Under the pieces are notes generated by a model, which saw nothing but the letters and a program-made list of their open reading frames with translations, was not told the origin of the DNA and did no database searches. A program made the position numbers and the translations under genes. A stretch of DNA of 62,957 bases from SAR92 clade bacterium. Its GTDB lineage: Bacteria > Pseudomonadota > Gammaproteobacteria > Pseudomonadales > Porticoccaceae. Shown here one piece after another: positions 18,580-27,119 of the stretch (the stretch's first letter is position 1; every line of letters starts with the position of its first letter). The stretch covers positions 1-62,957 of the forward strand of contig JACNKP010000031.1 of the NCBI GenBank assembly GCA_014381985.1, in the 5' to 3' direction.

Positions 18580-19479
18580 ATGAGTCCGAGTAAAAAGCCA
18601 AAATTGGTTATCGCAATCTCATCCACTGCCTTATTTGATATGAGAAAGAGTCATAGCATCTACGAAAAAGACGGTGTGGCTGCCTATGCTGAGTATCAGC
18701 GTCAACATGAAGATGATGTCTTAGAGCCGGGGGAGGCATTTCCACTGGCGACGAAATTACTGAGGATCAACGATAAACTCGAGGGTGACCCAAGAGTGGA
18801 AATTATTTTGTTGTCGCGAAATTCGGCAGATACCGGGTTGCGGGTGTTTAATTCGATCGCACATCATGGATTGGATATCTCACGCGCAGCGTTTTCTGGA
18901 GGTACTTCGCCGTATCGTTACGTCTCTGCTTTTGGTTGCGACCTATTTCTGTCAACCAACCCTGAAGATGTTCGAAGCGCCCTTAATAACGGGGTGGCTG
19001 CGGCGACGTTACTCCCGTCGAAGGGGGGTTCTACTGATAATGATGATTTGCGGTTTGCATTTGATGGGGATGCCGTGCTTTTTTCAGATGCTTCAGAGAG
19101 AATCTTTAAAGAACGAGGCCTAGAAGCCTTTACCGAAAATGAGAAAGCCGCGGCGCATACACCGCTTGATGCAGGGCCTTTTAAGGGTTTCTTGCAAGCA
19201 CTCCATGGGCTCCAGTCCGAATTTAGCGCTGACAGCTGTCCTATTCGGACTGCCTTGGTGACAGCGAGGGCCGCACCGTCTCATGAAAGGGTAGTGCGGA
19301 CGCTTAGGGATTGGAATGTTCGTATTGACGAAAGCTTGTTCTTGGGGGGCTTAAGTAAGGGTGATTTTCTGAACTCGTTTGGAGCAGATGTCTTCTTTGA
19401 TGATCAGCAGACGCATTGTAGCTCTGCTAGGGAATACGTTGCCACAGGTCATGTGCCACACGGAGTATCTAATGAGTAA
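18580..19479 (+). CDS. Cytosolic 5'-nucleotidase, YrfG/PF06189-type
   Basis: Matches the 5'-nucleotidase family PF06189, which removes phosphate from nucleoside monophosphates. KLVIAISSTALFDM at the start has the nucleophile-like position, SRNSADTGLRVFNSI and FSGGTSPYRYVSAF are conserved, followed by FDGDAVLFSDASE and FLGGLSKGDFLNSFGADVFFDD. ATG 18580 is preferred since the longer frame overlaps the symporter; it begins only four bases after that gene. 299 residues. Confidence 0.85.
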   Translation: MSPSKKPKLVIAISSTALFDMRKSHSIYEKDGVAAYAEYQRQHEDDVLEPGEAFPLATKLLRINDKLEGDPRVEIILLSRNSADTGLRVFNSIAHHGLDISRAAFSGGTSPYRYVSAFGCDLFLSTNPEDVRSALNNGVAAATLLPSKGGSTDNDDLRFAFDGDAVLFSDASERIFKERGLEAFTENEKAAAHTPLDAGPFKGFLQALHGLQSEFSADSCPIRTALVTARAAPSHERVVRTLRDWNVRIDESLFLGGLSKGDFLNSFGADVFFDDQQTHCSSAREYVATGHVPHGVSNE

Positions 19480-19528
19480 GATTGGCTGCGACTTCAGGCA
19501 ATTTAACGGTTGGGCCGCGAGAACTTAA

Positions 19529-19786
19529 ATGTCTAAACCTCAATTACTTAGGTCGAATAAATATCAAGCCATGTCCGATGACAAGATACTTAGCCTATAT
19601 ATGAAGAATTTAGGTAGTGAGGAAAAGCACTTTTTAGATATAGAAGTTGATATTCGACAACTTAAAACCGAAGCTGATTCTCGTTTGTCAGAAACCAAAC
19701 GGTCCAAGCACTCCCTCTGGTACTACCTACTTTATGCTTTTTTATTTGCGCTTTTTGCAGGCCGTTTTTTTAGCGGCCTTCAGTGA
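19529..19786 (+). CDS. Small membrane-anchored protein, unknown function
   Basis: 85 residues that I do not recognise. The N-terminal 60 are charged and predicted alpha-helical (SDDKILSLYMKNLGSEEKHF); residues 66-81 form one hydrophobic segment (LWYYLLYAFLFALFAGRFF), so a tail-anchored or single-pass protein is likely. An inverted repeat AGGCCG/CGGCCT surrounds a T-run at the 3' end and may end the transcript. Same direction and close spacing to the 5'-nucleotidase suggest co-transcription. Confidence 0.55.
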   Translation: MSKPQLLRSNKYQAMSDDKILSLYMKNLGSEEKHFLDIEVDIRQLKTEADSRLSETKRSKHSLWYYLLYAFLFALFAGRFFSGLQ

Positions 19787-19846
19787 AATAGTAGGGATGT
19801 CTTCACCATTTCCCAGCCAGCAGTTAACTAAAGGTTCAAGAATTGA

Positions 19847-19874
19847 TTGACTGTTAGTCCTTTGTCGTTATCAT
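19847..19874 (+). promoter_or_regulatory. Sigma-70 promoter with GC-rich discriminator
   Basis: TTGACT at 19847-19852 and TATCAT at 19869-19874 with a 16-base spacer, followed by GTCCGCGCGC. Such a discriminator is typical of stable-RNA and stringent promoters. No gene follows until cysB, 360 bases on. Confidence 0.6.
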
Positions 19875-19880
19875 GTCCGC

Positions 19881-20050
19881 GCGCACGTATCTGGAGTTGG
19901 TGCCGTTGTAACTTCAGGTCTCATGCTTGAGGGAATCTCGCACTGGTATTGGGAGCAAAAGCGTATTTGCTTCTGCTGGCGGTCTGATCGCTGCTATGAG
20001 CCGTACAGAACAAAAAGTAATATAAAATCACGCCCGCCAAAATTTTAGGC
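19881..20050 (+). ncRNA. Candidate small RNA, unrecognised
   Basis: Transcript expected from the promoter at 19847-19874. Short stems are visible: CTCA/TGAG near 19920, AGCAAA/TTTGCT near 19955-19973, and GCG..CGC near 19979-19992. No clear terminator, no match to 6S, 4.5S, tmRNA or tRNA was seen. A 41-codon frame from ATG 19922 exists but has odd composition (rich in Trp, Cys, Arg) and no ribosome site. Could instead be a long leader of cysB. Confidence 0.25.
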
Positions 20051-20124
20051 ATAAATAATAGTTAAATATTATTAAACAGAAACACAGTGCTATATTTTAG
20101 TTATTAACGATGAGCATTTAGATT

Positions 20125-20150
20125 ATAACGAATGTTATTTAAGTTATAAC
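20125..20150. promoter_or_regulatory. Inverted repeats upstream of cysB, possible LysR-type site
   Basis: ATAAC at 20125-20129 is inverted as GTTAT at 20134-20138, and the palindrome GTTATAAC lies at 20143-20150, the two centres 15 bases apart in an AT-rich stretch. Known CysB sites are AT-rich with similar half-sites and cysB represses itself in enterics, so autoregulation is a reasonable inference. Confidence 0.4.
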
Positions 20151-20153
20151 AAA

Positions 20154-20181
20154 TAAGGTATAAGGTATAAGGTATAAGGTA
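20154..20181. repeat. Four tandem copies of TAAGGTA
   Basis: Perfect 7-bp tandem repeat at 20154-20160, 20161-20167, 20168-20174 and 20175-20181, ending in a partial copy. It lies 57 bases before the cysB start, in the leader or core promoter. Confidence 0.9.
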
Positions 20182-20238
20182 TAGGACTAAAGGTTTAGAT
20201 CACTATATTTTTATGCCATTTGACCACCCGAGGTAAGG

Positions 20239-21255
20239 ATGAAGCTACAGCAGTTACGTTACTTATGCGAAGTAAAGCGCCACAATCTTAATATATCGGC
20301 GACTGCTTTAGCGTTATATACGTCTCAACCTGGCATCAGTAAGCAAATTAAGCTTCTTGAAGAGGAGCTCGGCGTGGAGATTTTTACGCGCAGCGGTAAG
20401 CATTTGAGTAAGGTTACGCGCGTTGGTGAAGATATACTTGCGATTGCGGGTGAGATTCTTAACAAAGTCGAAAGGATTAAGGGGCTTGCTAGCGATTATA
20501 CGTCCCCGACTGAAGGCAATCTGGCAGTAGCCACAACACATACACAGGCACGGTATACGCTGCCAAATGCGATTGCAGGGTTTGTTCCTAAGTATCCCAA
20601 AGTTTCCCTTACAGTGATTCAGGGTACGACCAGGGAAAATTTAGAGGCAGCAGAAAATGGTGATGTCGACTTTGTGATAGTCACAGAAAATTTCGAGATC
20701 CAGAGTAACTTGGTGGTAATGCCTTGCTTTAAGTATCACACCGCTGTTTTGGTGCCTAAGGATCATCCGCTAACTAGGTTAGCTAAAGTTTCACCACAGG
20801 ATATTACAGTTTACCCTCTTGTGACACACGTGTTCGGCTTTGGTTTTAATACGCTTGATAGTACTTCGCTTGGTAAAGCACTTAATCGGACAGGATTAAA
20901 GCCAAATATTGCTCTCGCGGCAGGGAACGCAGATGTTATTAAAAGCTATGTGCGTGATGGCCTTGGTGTTGGTGTCCTTGCTGATCTAGCTTATGACTCT
21001 ACTTTAGATTCAGATTTGGTCTGTCTTGATGTCCCTGAATTTGACGATTTCTACCCGGCATCCCTAGGCATCAGGAGAGGCAGTTATATACCTGGCTATA
21101 TGTATGACTTTATTGAGGGTTTTGCGCCACATCTTAAACGAGACGTCGTTACTGAGGTTATGTCGCTACCGAGTCCAGAGGCGGTAAAAGAGTATTTTGC
21201 AAATTTCGATATCCCTGACTATCAAATGAACCATCGCACAAATATTGTCGATTAA
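20239..21255 (+). CDS. cysB: LysR-type regulator CysB
   Basis: Activator of sulfate assimilation and cysteine synthesis genes, induced by O- or N-acetylserine. The start MKLQQLRYLCEVKRHNLN, the winged-helix segment LYTSQPGISKQIKLLEEELG and the effector-domain motif ATTHTQARYTLP match CysB rather than the related Cbl. 338 residues, slightly longer than E. coli (324) at the C-terminus. Its upstream region carries inverted repeats and a heptamer array. Confidence 0.93.
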   Translation: MKLQQLRYLCEVKRHNLNISATALALYTSQPGISKQIKLLEEELGVEIFTRSGKHLSKVTRVGEDILAIAGEILNKVERIKGLASDYTSPTEGNLAVATTHTQARYTLPNAIAGFVPKYPKVSLTVIQGTTRENLEAAENGDVDFVIVTENFEIQSNLVVMPCFKYHTAVLVPKDHPLTRLAKVSPQDITVYPLVTHVFGFGFNTLDSTSLGKALNRTGLKPNIALAAGNADVIKSYVRDGLGVGVLADLAYDSTLDSDLVCLDVPEFDDFYPASLGIRRGSYIPGYMYDFIEGFAPHLKRDVVTEVMSLPSPEAVKEYFANFDIPDYQMNHRTNIVD

Positions 21256-21378
21256 TGGATCGATTTGTAATGATGGGAATCCAGTGCTCCACTAAGTAAT
21301 CACTTAGGTTCTTCGAGTTATTGCACCCTTACAATATTTTCAGTAAAGTGCCCAGCTTACTTTTGTTAAGGATATTCT

Positions 21379-21996
21379 GTGGAAATTGCATGCTTAGATC
21401 TAGAGGGAGTTTTGATTCCCGAAATTTGGATCGCCTTTGCTGAAAAGACGGGTATAGCCGCGTTTAAGAGAACCACACGGGACGAGCCTGATTATGACGT
21501 CCTGATGCAATATCGGCTAGATCTACTTAGAGAAAACGGCTTAGGGCTTAATGAAATTCAGGAAGTAATCGCGACGTTAGAACCTCTTGATGGGGCGGTC
21601 GAATTTGTTAATTGGTTGCGAGAGAGATTTCAAGTGATTATTCTCTCTGATACCTTTTATGAATTTGCCAATCCTCTAATGAAGCCTCTTGGCTACCCAA
21701 CGTTGTTATGCCATAAGTTAGAGTGTGATGAGAGCGGCACTGTTGTTAACTATCATCTACGGCAATCTAACCCAAAGCGTCAGTCAATTGTTGCACTTAA
21801 GAGCTTGTATTATAGAACTATTGCCGCTGGAGATTCGTATAACGATACAACAATGCTGGCAGAGGCCGACGCAGGAATCCTATTTCATGCGCCTCAAAAT
21901 GTGATTGACGAATTTCCACAGTTTCCAGCGGTACAGACTTATGATGATCTAAAGAGAGAGTTTATTCGCGCGAGTAATAGGGACATTAAAATCTAA
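21379..21996 (+). CDS. thrH: Phosphoserine phosphatase / homoserine phosphotransferase ThrH
   Basis: HAD-fold enzyme that dephosphorylates phosphoserine and can pass phosphate to homoserine, linking serine and threonine synthesis. CLDLEGVLIPEIWIAFAEKTG has the nucleophile Asp7 in the DLEG variant typical of ThrH; LSDTFYEFA, and AGDSYNDTTML near the end, supply motifs II and IV. 205 residues. GTG 21379 start with AAGGA about seven bases upstream. In pseudomonads ThrH often neighbours cysB. Confidence 0.92.
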   Translation: MEIACLDLEGVLIPEIWIAFAEKTGIAAFKRTTRDEPDYDVLMQYRLDLLRENGLGLNEIQEVIATLEPLDGAVEFVNWLRERFQVIILSDTFYEFANPLMKPLGYPTLLCHKLECDESGTVVNYHLRQSNPKRQSIVALKSLYYRTIAAGDSYNDTTMLAEADAGILFHAPQNVIDEFPQFPAVQTYDDLKREFIRASNRDIKI

Positions 21997-22056
21997 CATA
22001 GTGTGTTATGTGAATGTTGCGCTGTTATAGTAGATGCTGCGGAGGGCAGAAATAAA

Positions 22057-22737
22057 ATGCCGGAAAAAACATCGAGTAGTGATCGAATTCGAGAGAAAAA
22101 GAAACTCTTTTTAGCTCGTGAACAGAAGATAGTGGATGCTGCGCTCGAATTACTGATCAAAGAAAACATTGATCGTGTCACCGTATCTAAAATTGCCACC
22201 AAGGCTGGGATTGGCAAGGGTACTGTCTACAAGCATTTTCTGACAAAAAATGAAATCTTAGTCCGCATCATGCTCGATTACGAACGTGGCATATCAAAAC
22301 GTTTATCTGAAGGCTTAGATAAGGCAGAAAAAGGTGACCCCGGCGCGGTGTCAAAGGCTTATTTTGATTCTCGGTTAGCTCGGCCAGAGCGTGACCGATT
22401 GGTGCAGCAGTTAGAAGACCGTTTGAGTGATGCTGACGATGTGAGCGCTCAGTTAGAAGAATTCTCTCAGATAAGGCGCTCTCATGAAGAGGCTTTGGAA
22501 ATGGTCATTACGAGATTGATTGGTGACGGTATCCTTGAAGATGTTCCTCCTCACTATCACTATCTTACCTGCTGGGCTCTTGCTCAGGGGGCTGTAGAGC
22601 TTTGTTTTAGTAAGTCTTGGGGTCAAGTTGAAGATATGAGCGAGCTTTTGGGTTTCATTACCAGCATTGGTGTGACCATGGGCAATCGTGGACAGTATCA
22701 CCTGGCTGGCGACAAAAAAAACAAGTCGGGGAAATGA
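22057..22737 (+). CDS. TetR-family transcriptional regulator
   Basis: N-terminal helix-turn-helix in VSKIATKAGIGKGTVYKHF (about residues 47-65), preceded by KIVDAALELL; the C-terminal ligand domain is not assignable. ATG 22057 lies 11 bases after GGAGG and removes a leader that does not look like protein. 226 residues. It overlaps the DUF1285 gene by four bases (ATGA), so the two are co-translated and the regulator may control that gene or lipid metabolism genes; target unknown. Confidence 0.87.
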   Translation: MPEKTSSSDRIREKKKLFLAREQKIVDAALELLIKENIDRVTVSKIATKAGIGKGTVYKHFLTKNEILVRIMLDYERGISKRLSEGLDKAEKGDPGAVSKAYFDSRLARPERDRLVQQLEDRLSDADDVSAQLEEFSQIRRSHEEALEMVITRLIGDGILEDVPPHYHYLTCWALAQGAVELCFSKSWGQVEDMSELLGFITSIGVTMGNRGQYHLAGDKKNKSGK

Positions 22738-23309
22738 AACCCTCTCATAGCCTGGATACCCTTTTTGCAGACCTTCTTGCGCTGCAAAGCGATTCCAGCA
22801 TGAAATTACCACCTGTCGATCTCTGGGATCCTGAAGAGTCCGGCGATATGGATATACGCGTGGACAGAGAAGGGCGATGGATTCATGAGGGTGGAGAAAT
22901 TAAACGACCCGCTCTGGTTAAGCTTTTTTCAAGTATCTTAAAGGTCGAAAATGGGCAGTATTTTTTGGTCACTCCGGTTGAGAAATGGAGGATTAAAGTT
23001 GATGTAGCTCCCTTTTTTATTACTGAAGTGAGTCGGGATCTTCGTTATGATCAGCAAGCTATTAGCTGCGTAACTTTAAATGGCGAAAGTATTGTTCTCA
23101 GTGACGATCACCCTTTGACCATTGAGTACAAGCCTGAGTCTGATCAGCCGATTCCGTTGGTAAAGGTACGCGGGGATCTCAGCGCTTTAGTGAGCCGGTC
23201 TGCCTTTTACCAGTTGGTCGCTTGGGGTGAGAGTTCCGCGACGGATGAAAATCACGCCGTCTACCTAAGTAGCATGGGGTGCCAGTTTCTGCTGGGAAAA
23301 TCAGTTTAG
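22734..23309 (+). CDS. DUF1285 family protein
   Basis: 191-residue cytoplasmic protein of the DUF1285 family, function unknown. Family features are PPVDLWDPE near residue 27, MDIRVDREGRWIHEGGEI, IKRPALVKLFSSIL and the YFLVTPVEKWRI core. Its start overlaps the TetR stop. A strong bidirectional terminator follows and separates it from the convergent ETF dehydrogenase. Confidence 0.85.
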   Translation: MKPSHSLDTLFADLLALQSDSSMKLPPVDLWDPEESGDMDIRVDREGRWIHEGGEIKRPALVKLFSSILKVENGQYFLVTPVEKWRIKVDVAPFFITEVSRDLRYDQQAISCVTLNGESIVLSDDHPLTIEYKPESDQPIPLVKVRGDLSALVSRSAFYQLVAWGESSATDENHAVYLSSMGCQFLLGKSV

Positions 23310-23322
23310 TTTGATTGATAAC

Positions 23323-23351
23323 AAAAAGGGCGAAGATAAATCACCCTTTTT
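23323..23351. terminator. Bidirectional terminator between DUF1285 gene and etfQO
   Basis: AAAAAGGG at 23323-23330 pairs perfectly with CCCTTTTT at 23344-23351; A- and T-runs on both sides allow it to act on both strands of this convergent pair. Confidence 0.85.
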
Positions 23352-23365
23352 GTATTATTTTATCG

Positions 23366-24994
23366 CTACATATTTGGGTAATTAGGTCCGCCTGCTCCCT
23401 CAGGGACTACCCAGTTGATATTTTGGCTTGGTTCCTTGATATCGCAAGTCTTGCAGTGAACGCAGTTCTGAGCATTGATTTGGAAGCGGTCGCTACCGTC
23501 TTCGTTTCTAATCACCTCGTAGACTCCGGCAGGACAATATCTTTGTGCCGGCTCATCATACTCGCCAAGGGTAAAGGTGATCGGTAACTCCGGATCAGTT
23601 AGTGTCAAATGGCAAGGCTGATCTTCTTCATGATTAGTGTTGGACATAAAAACAGAAGAAGCTTTATCAAAGCTAATAATGTTATCCGGCTTCACATACT
23701 CAATTTTCTTGGATTCTGCGGCTGACTTCATCGTTGCGTAGTCAGGTGTTTTGTCATGCAGGGTCAAGGGTAGGCGGCCTCTTAAGATATTCTGCTCAAT
23801 CCACACGAAAGCCAAACCAAGAAGCATGGGAAATTTATGCATCCAGCCAGAAAAGTTTCTGGAGATATGAAGCTCCTTATGCAACCAAGAATCTTTGATG
23901 GCGCTACTGAAGTTCTCTAGATCAGACTGTGCAGAGTCTCCCTGTTTCATTGCTTCAACAATTGTTTCGGCAGCAATCATGCCGCTTTTCATGGCCGTGT
24001 GATTCCCTTTTATTTTTACACTATTGAGTGTGCCGGCGTCACAGCCGATTAATAAGCCGCCTGGGAAATGCATTTTAGGTAAAGAGTTAAGCCCGCCCTT
24101 GACGATTGCTCTAGCGCCATAGGTTAGCCGTGAGCCACCTTTAAGATACTTAAGTGTTTCCGGGTGGTGCTTCCAGCGCTGAAACTCCTCAAACGGACTC
24201 ATGTGGGGATTGCTGTAATTTAAATCCGCGATAAGTCCGATAAATACTTGGTTGTTCTCCGCATGATAAAGAAATGCACCGCCACCAGTGCCGCTTTCTT
24301 GTAGTGGCCAGCCAAGACCATGCACGACTAAACCTTCGTCGTGCTGCTCAGGGGGAATCTGCCAGATTTCCTTAATGCCAAGACCATAGTGCTGGGGGTC
24401 ACTGTTTTTGTCTAGATCAAACTTCTTTATTAACTGTTTACCAAGATGCCCTCTGCAGCCTTCAGCAAATAGGGTGTATTTAGCATGTAGTTCCATGCCT
24501 TGGGCGTAACTGGGTTTGTGCTCACCATTGTGACCAATGCCCATATCTCCAGTAGCTATACCTTTAACCGAACCATCTTCGTTATACACCACCTCAGTGG
24601 CAGCAAAACCTGGATAAATGTCGACGTCCATAGCTTCAGCTTGCTCTGATAGCCAACGGCAGACATTACCCATTGAAACGATGTAGTTGCCATCATTATG
24701 GGTAGGTTTTGGGATGAAAAAGTTAGGAAGCTTTATAGCGCTCTTGGCACCAGTGTAGAATAAAAATTTGTCTTTCTTCACCTCTATATCAAGCGGAGCA
24801 CCACGTTCTTTCCAGTCGGGGAACAGTTCGTTCATGGCGCGAGGTTCGAGAACGGCGCCTGACAAAATGTGGGCGCCTACTTCAGAGCCTTTTTCAACGA
24901 CGCAAACAGTGATTTCAGGGTTCAATTGCTTAAGCCGGCACGCTGCGGAAAGACCTGAAGGCCCTGCACCAACAATAACAACATCGTATTCCAT
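23366..24994 (-). CDS. ETF-ubiquinone oxidoreductase
   Basis: Membrane-associated flavoprotein that passes electrons from reduced ETF to ubiquinone. FAD-binding motif VVIVGAGPSGLSAACRLK at the N-terminus, HILSGAVLEPRAM, and the [4Fe-4S] cysteines at the C-terminus in RYCPAGVYEV and NCVHCKTCDIKEP. About 542 residues. ATG 24994 is used because GGAAAGAG lies just upstream; a TTG five codons earlier is the alternative. Divergent from etfBA, so both arms of the ETF system sit together. Confidence 0.95.
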   Translation of the reverse strand: MEYDVVIVGAGPSGLSAACRLKQLNPEITVCVVEKGSEVGAHILSGAVLEPRAMNELFPDWKERGAPLDIEVKKDKFLFYTGAKSAIKLPNFFIPKPTHNDGNYIVSMGNVCRWLSEQAEAMDVDIYPGFAATEVVYNEDGSVKGIATGDMGIGHNGEHKPSYAQGMELHAKYTLFAEGCRGHLGKQLIKKFDLDKNSDPQHYGLGIKEIWQIPPEQHDEGLVVHGLGWPLQESGTGGGAFLYHAENNQVFIGLIADLNYSNPHMSPFEEFQRWKHHPETLKYLKGGSRLTYGARAIVKGGLNSLPKMHFPGGLLIGCDAGTLNSVKIKGNHTAMKSGMIAAETIVEAMKQGDSAQSDLENFSSAIKDSWLHKELHISRNFSGWMHKFPMLLGLAFVWIEQNILRGRLPLTLHDKTPDYATMKSAAESKKIEYVKPDNIISFDKASSVFMSNTNHEEDQPCHLTLTDPELPITFTLGEYDEPAQRYCPAGVYEVIRNEDGSDRFQINAQNCVHCKTCDIKEPSQNINWVVPEGAGGPNYPNM

Positions 24995-25009
24995 TGATTC
25001 TCTTTCCAA

Positions 25010-25264
25010 AACTCTAACTCCAGACAGTGGCTATATTAGTGATTATAACATTTCATTTATCATAACGGCTTAACTATAATGAATATAAATAACCCAAATT
25101 TCACGGTAAAACATGAGGTTAAATCTGACCAGCGGGTCGTAACCGGAACTATGGCTGGTTGATTTTTTGGTGGTATTTAGGCAATATACTCGCCTGAAAA
25201 TTTGAGCACGGCGTTACCCCAGCGCTGATTTATAATTCTTATCACTGATTAAAAAGGATCACCA
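25010..25264. promoter_or_regulatory. Divergent promoter region etfQO/etfBA
   Basis: AT-rich gap of about 255 bases. A likely -10, TATACT, is at 25185-25190 for etfBA but no good -35 stands at the right distance. No PsrA-type GAAAC-N4-GTTTC operator was seen. Confidence 0.4.
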
Positions 25265-26017
25265 ATGAAAGTTTTGGTAGCCGTAAAGCGCGTTGTGGAC
25301 TACAACGTAAAAGTTAGGCCGAAAGCCGACGGGACTGGTGTCGATTTGGCTAACGTTAAAATGTCCATTAATCCTTTTTGCGAAATCGCTGTCGAAGAAG
25401 CTGTTCGATTAAAGGAGAAGGGCGTAGCGACTGAGGTTATTGCCGTATCTGTTGGTGCGCAACAGTCGCAAGAGCAACTCCGAACCGCATTGGCTCTTGG
25501 CGCAGACCGCGCCATCCTTGTTCTTACAGACGATGTAATGGAACCTCTAGCGATTGCCAAGTGTTTGAAGGCGATTTGCGACTCAGAGTCTCCTGACATC
25601 GTTCTAATGGGTAAGCAAGCGATAGACGGGGATAATAACCAAACAGGCCAGATGCTTGGTGCATTAACAGGTTATGGCCAAGCTACTTTTGCATCCGAGA
25701 TCACTATCGATGGCGCTAATGCTAGCGTGATACGAGAAGTAGATGGTGGGCTACAAACGGTGTCGGTGTCGTTACCTGCCATTGTGACCTCTGATCTGCG
25801 TTTAAATGAACCTCGGTATGCATCTTTGCCTAATATCATGAAGGCGAAAAAGAAGACCCTTGATACGACAACACCCTCGGATTTGGGCGTCGACACATCG
25901 CCTCGAGTGACCCTATTAGGGGTAGAGCGCCCGGCGGAGCGTCAGGCAGGAATAAAAGTTGAGGATGTAGCTCAACTCGTTGATAAATTAAGAAATGAAG
26001 CGAAGGTGATCTCATGA
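25265..26017 (+). CDS. etfB: Electron transfer flavoprotein beta subunit
   Basis: Small subunit of the ETF heterodimer, which accepts electrons from acyl-CoA and other dehydrogenases; binds [23 protein letters not shown], the [16 protein letters not shown] segment and [19 protein letters not shown] are family hallmarks. 250 residues. AAAAGGATCACC precedes the ATG. Overlaps etfA by ATGA. Confidence 0.96.
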   Translation: MKVLVAVKRVVDYNVKVRPKADGTGVDLANVKMSINPFCEIAVEEAVRLKEKGVATEVIAVSVGAQQSQEQLRTALALGADRAILVLTDDVMEPLAIAKCLKAICDSESPDIVLMGKQAIDGDNNQTGQMLGALTGYGQATFASEITIDGANASVIREVDGGLQTVSVSLPAIVTSDLRLNEPRYASLPNIMKAKKKTLDTTTPSDLGVDTSPRVTLLGVERPAERQAGIKVEDVAQLVDKLRNEAKVIS

Positions 26018-26943
26018 GTATTTTAATTGTAGCTGAACATGATAATACTAGTTTGAATGTAGCCACACTGAATTCAGTGACGGCCGGTGTTGCTATTGGT
26101 GGTGATATCCATCTGTTAGTCGCAGGAGAGGCATGCTCTGCTGTTGCCGATGAAGCCTCGCAAGTTGCCGGTGTTAGTAAGGTGTTGCTCGCTGAGTCTG
26201 CGGCCTATACTCATGCGCTTGCAGAAAATGTATCGCTTTTGATCGCGGATCTAGGTGCCAACTACAGTCACATATTAGGAACTTCGACAAGTAACGCTAA
26301 AAATATCTTACCTAGGGCTGCGGCTTTGTTAGATGTGCAGGCTATCTCTGACATTACAGAGGTGATTGATACAGATACCTTTAAGCGACCTATTTATGCC
26401 GGCAATGTTATTGCAACGGTTAAGAGCAGCGACGCTATTAAGGTGCTGATTGTCCGTGGTACTGCTTTTGACGCAGCGGCTGTAGGCGATGGTTCTGCTT
26501 CCATTGAGGCCGTGGCAGGTTCCCATGACGCGGGCAAGTCTAGTTTTGTCTCTGAAGAAGTCGTAAAGTCTGACCGCCCAGAACTAACGGCAGCTGACAT
26601 TGTTATATCAGGCGGCCGAGGTATGGGTAGCGGAGAGAACTTTGAATTGTTGAATGGCATTGCGGATAAATTAGGTGCAGCTATCGGGGCTTCTCGTGCA
26701 GCAGTAGATGCAGGCTTTGTTCCTAATGATATGCAGGTTGGTCAAACGGGCAAGATCGTTGCCCCTGATTTATATATCGCAGTAGGGATCTCAGGCGCGA
26801 TCCAGCATTTGGCAGGCATGAAAGACAGTAAAGTAATCGTGGCCATTAATAAAGATGAAGAAGCGCCTATTTTCTCGGTAGCGGATTACGGCTTAGTGGC
26901 TGATTTATTCGTTGCTCTTCCTGAGTTAGAAGCGGCTTTATAA
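26014..26943 (+). CDS. etfA: Electron transfer flavoprotein alpha subunit
   Basis: FAD-binding subunit of ETF. The C-terminal FAD domain shows [53 protein letters not shown] split over the usual positions, and [19 protein letters not shown]. 309 residues. Translationally coupled to etfB; a terminator follows. Confidence 0.96.
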   Translation: MSILIVAEHDNTSLNVATLNSVTAGVAIGGDIHLLVAGEACSAVADEASQVAGVSKVLLAESAAYTHALAENVSLLIADLGANYSHILGTSTSNAKNILPRAAALLDVQAISDITEVIDTDTFKRPIYAGNVIATVKSSDAIKVLIVRGTAFDAAAVGDGSASIEAVAGSHDAGKSSFVSEEVVKSDRPELTAADIVISGGRGMGSGENFELLNGIADKLGAAIGASRAAVDAGFVPNDMQVGQTGKIVAPDLYIAVGISGAIQHLAGMKDSKVIVAINKDEEAPIFSVADYGLVADLFVALPELEAAL

Positions 26944-26970
26944 GTAGATTGGAAGTAATTTTAGTATTTA

Positions 26971-26996
26971 AAGGGCTCCGTAAGGGGCCTTTTTTT
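26971..26996 (+). terminator. Rho-independent terminator after etfBA
   Basis: AAGGGCTCC and GGGGCCTT pair around GTAA with a one-base bulge and are followed by a run of seven T. Confidence 0.75.
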
Positions 26997-27119
26997 GGCC
27001 CTTGAATTAGTTACCTATAATATCTATTGGGCAAGTGTTAGTGTCGCTCACATAAAAACAGGCACAGCGGATAGCGCGCTATGGTGCACTGATAACGTTA
27101 AGCAGAAGGAGTTCTTTGC

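Noticed and set aside
19834-19846. GGTTCAAG, resembling the T-arm of a tRNA
   Set aside because: No acceptor stem or anticodon arm can be built around it.
19922-20048. 41-codon frame rich in Trp, Cys and Arg
   Set aside because: No ribosome site and unusual composition; more likely part of an RNA or leader.
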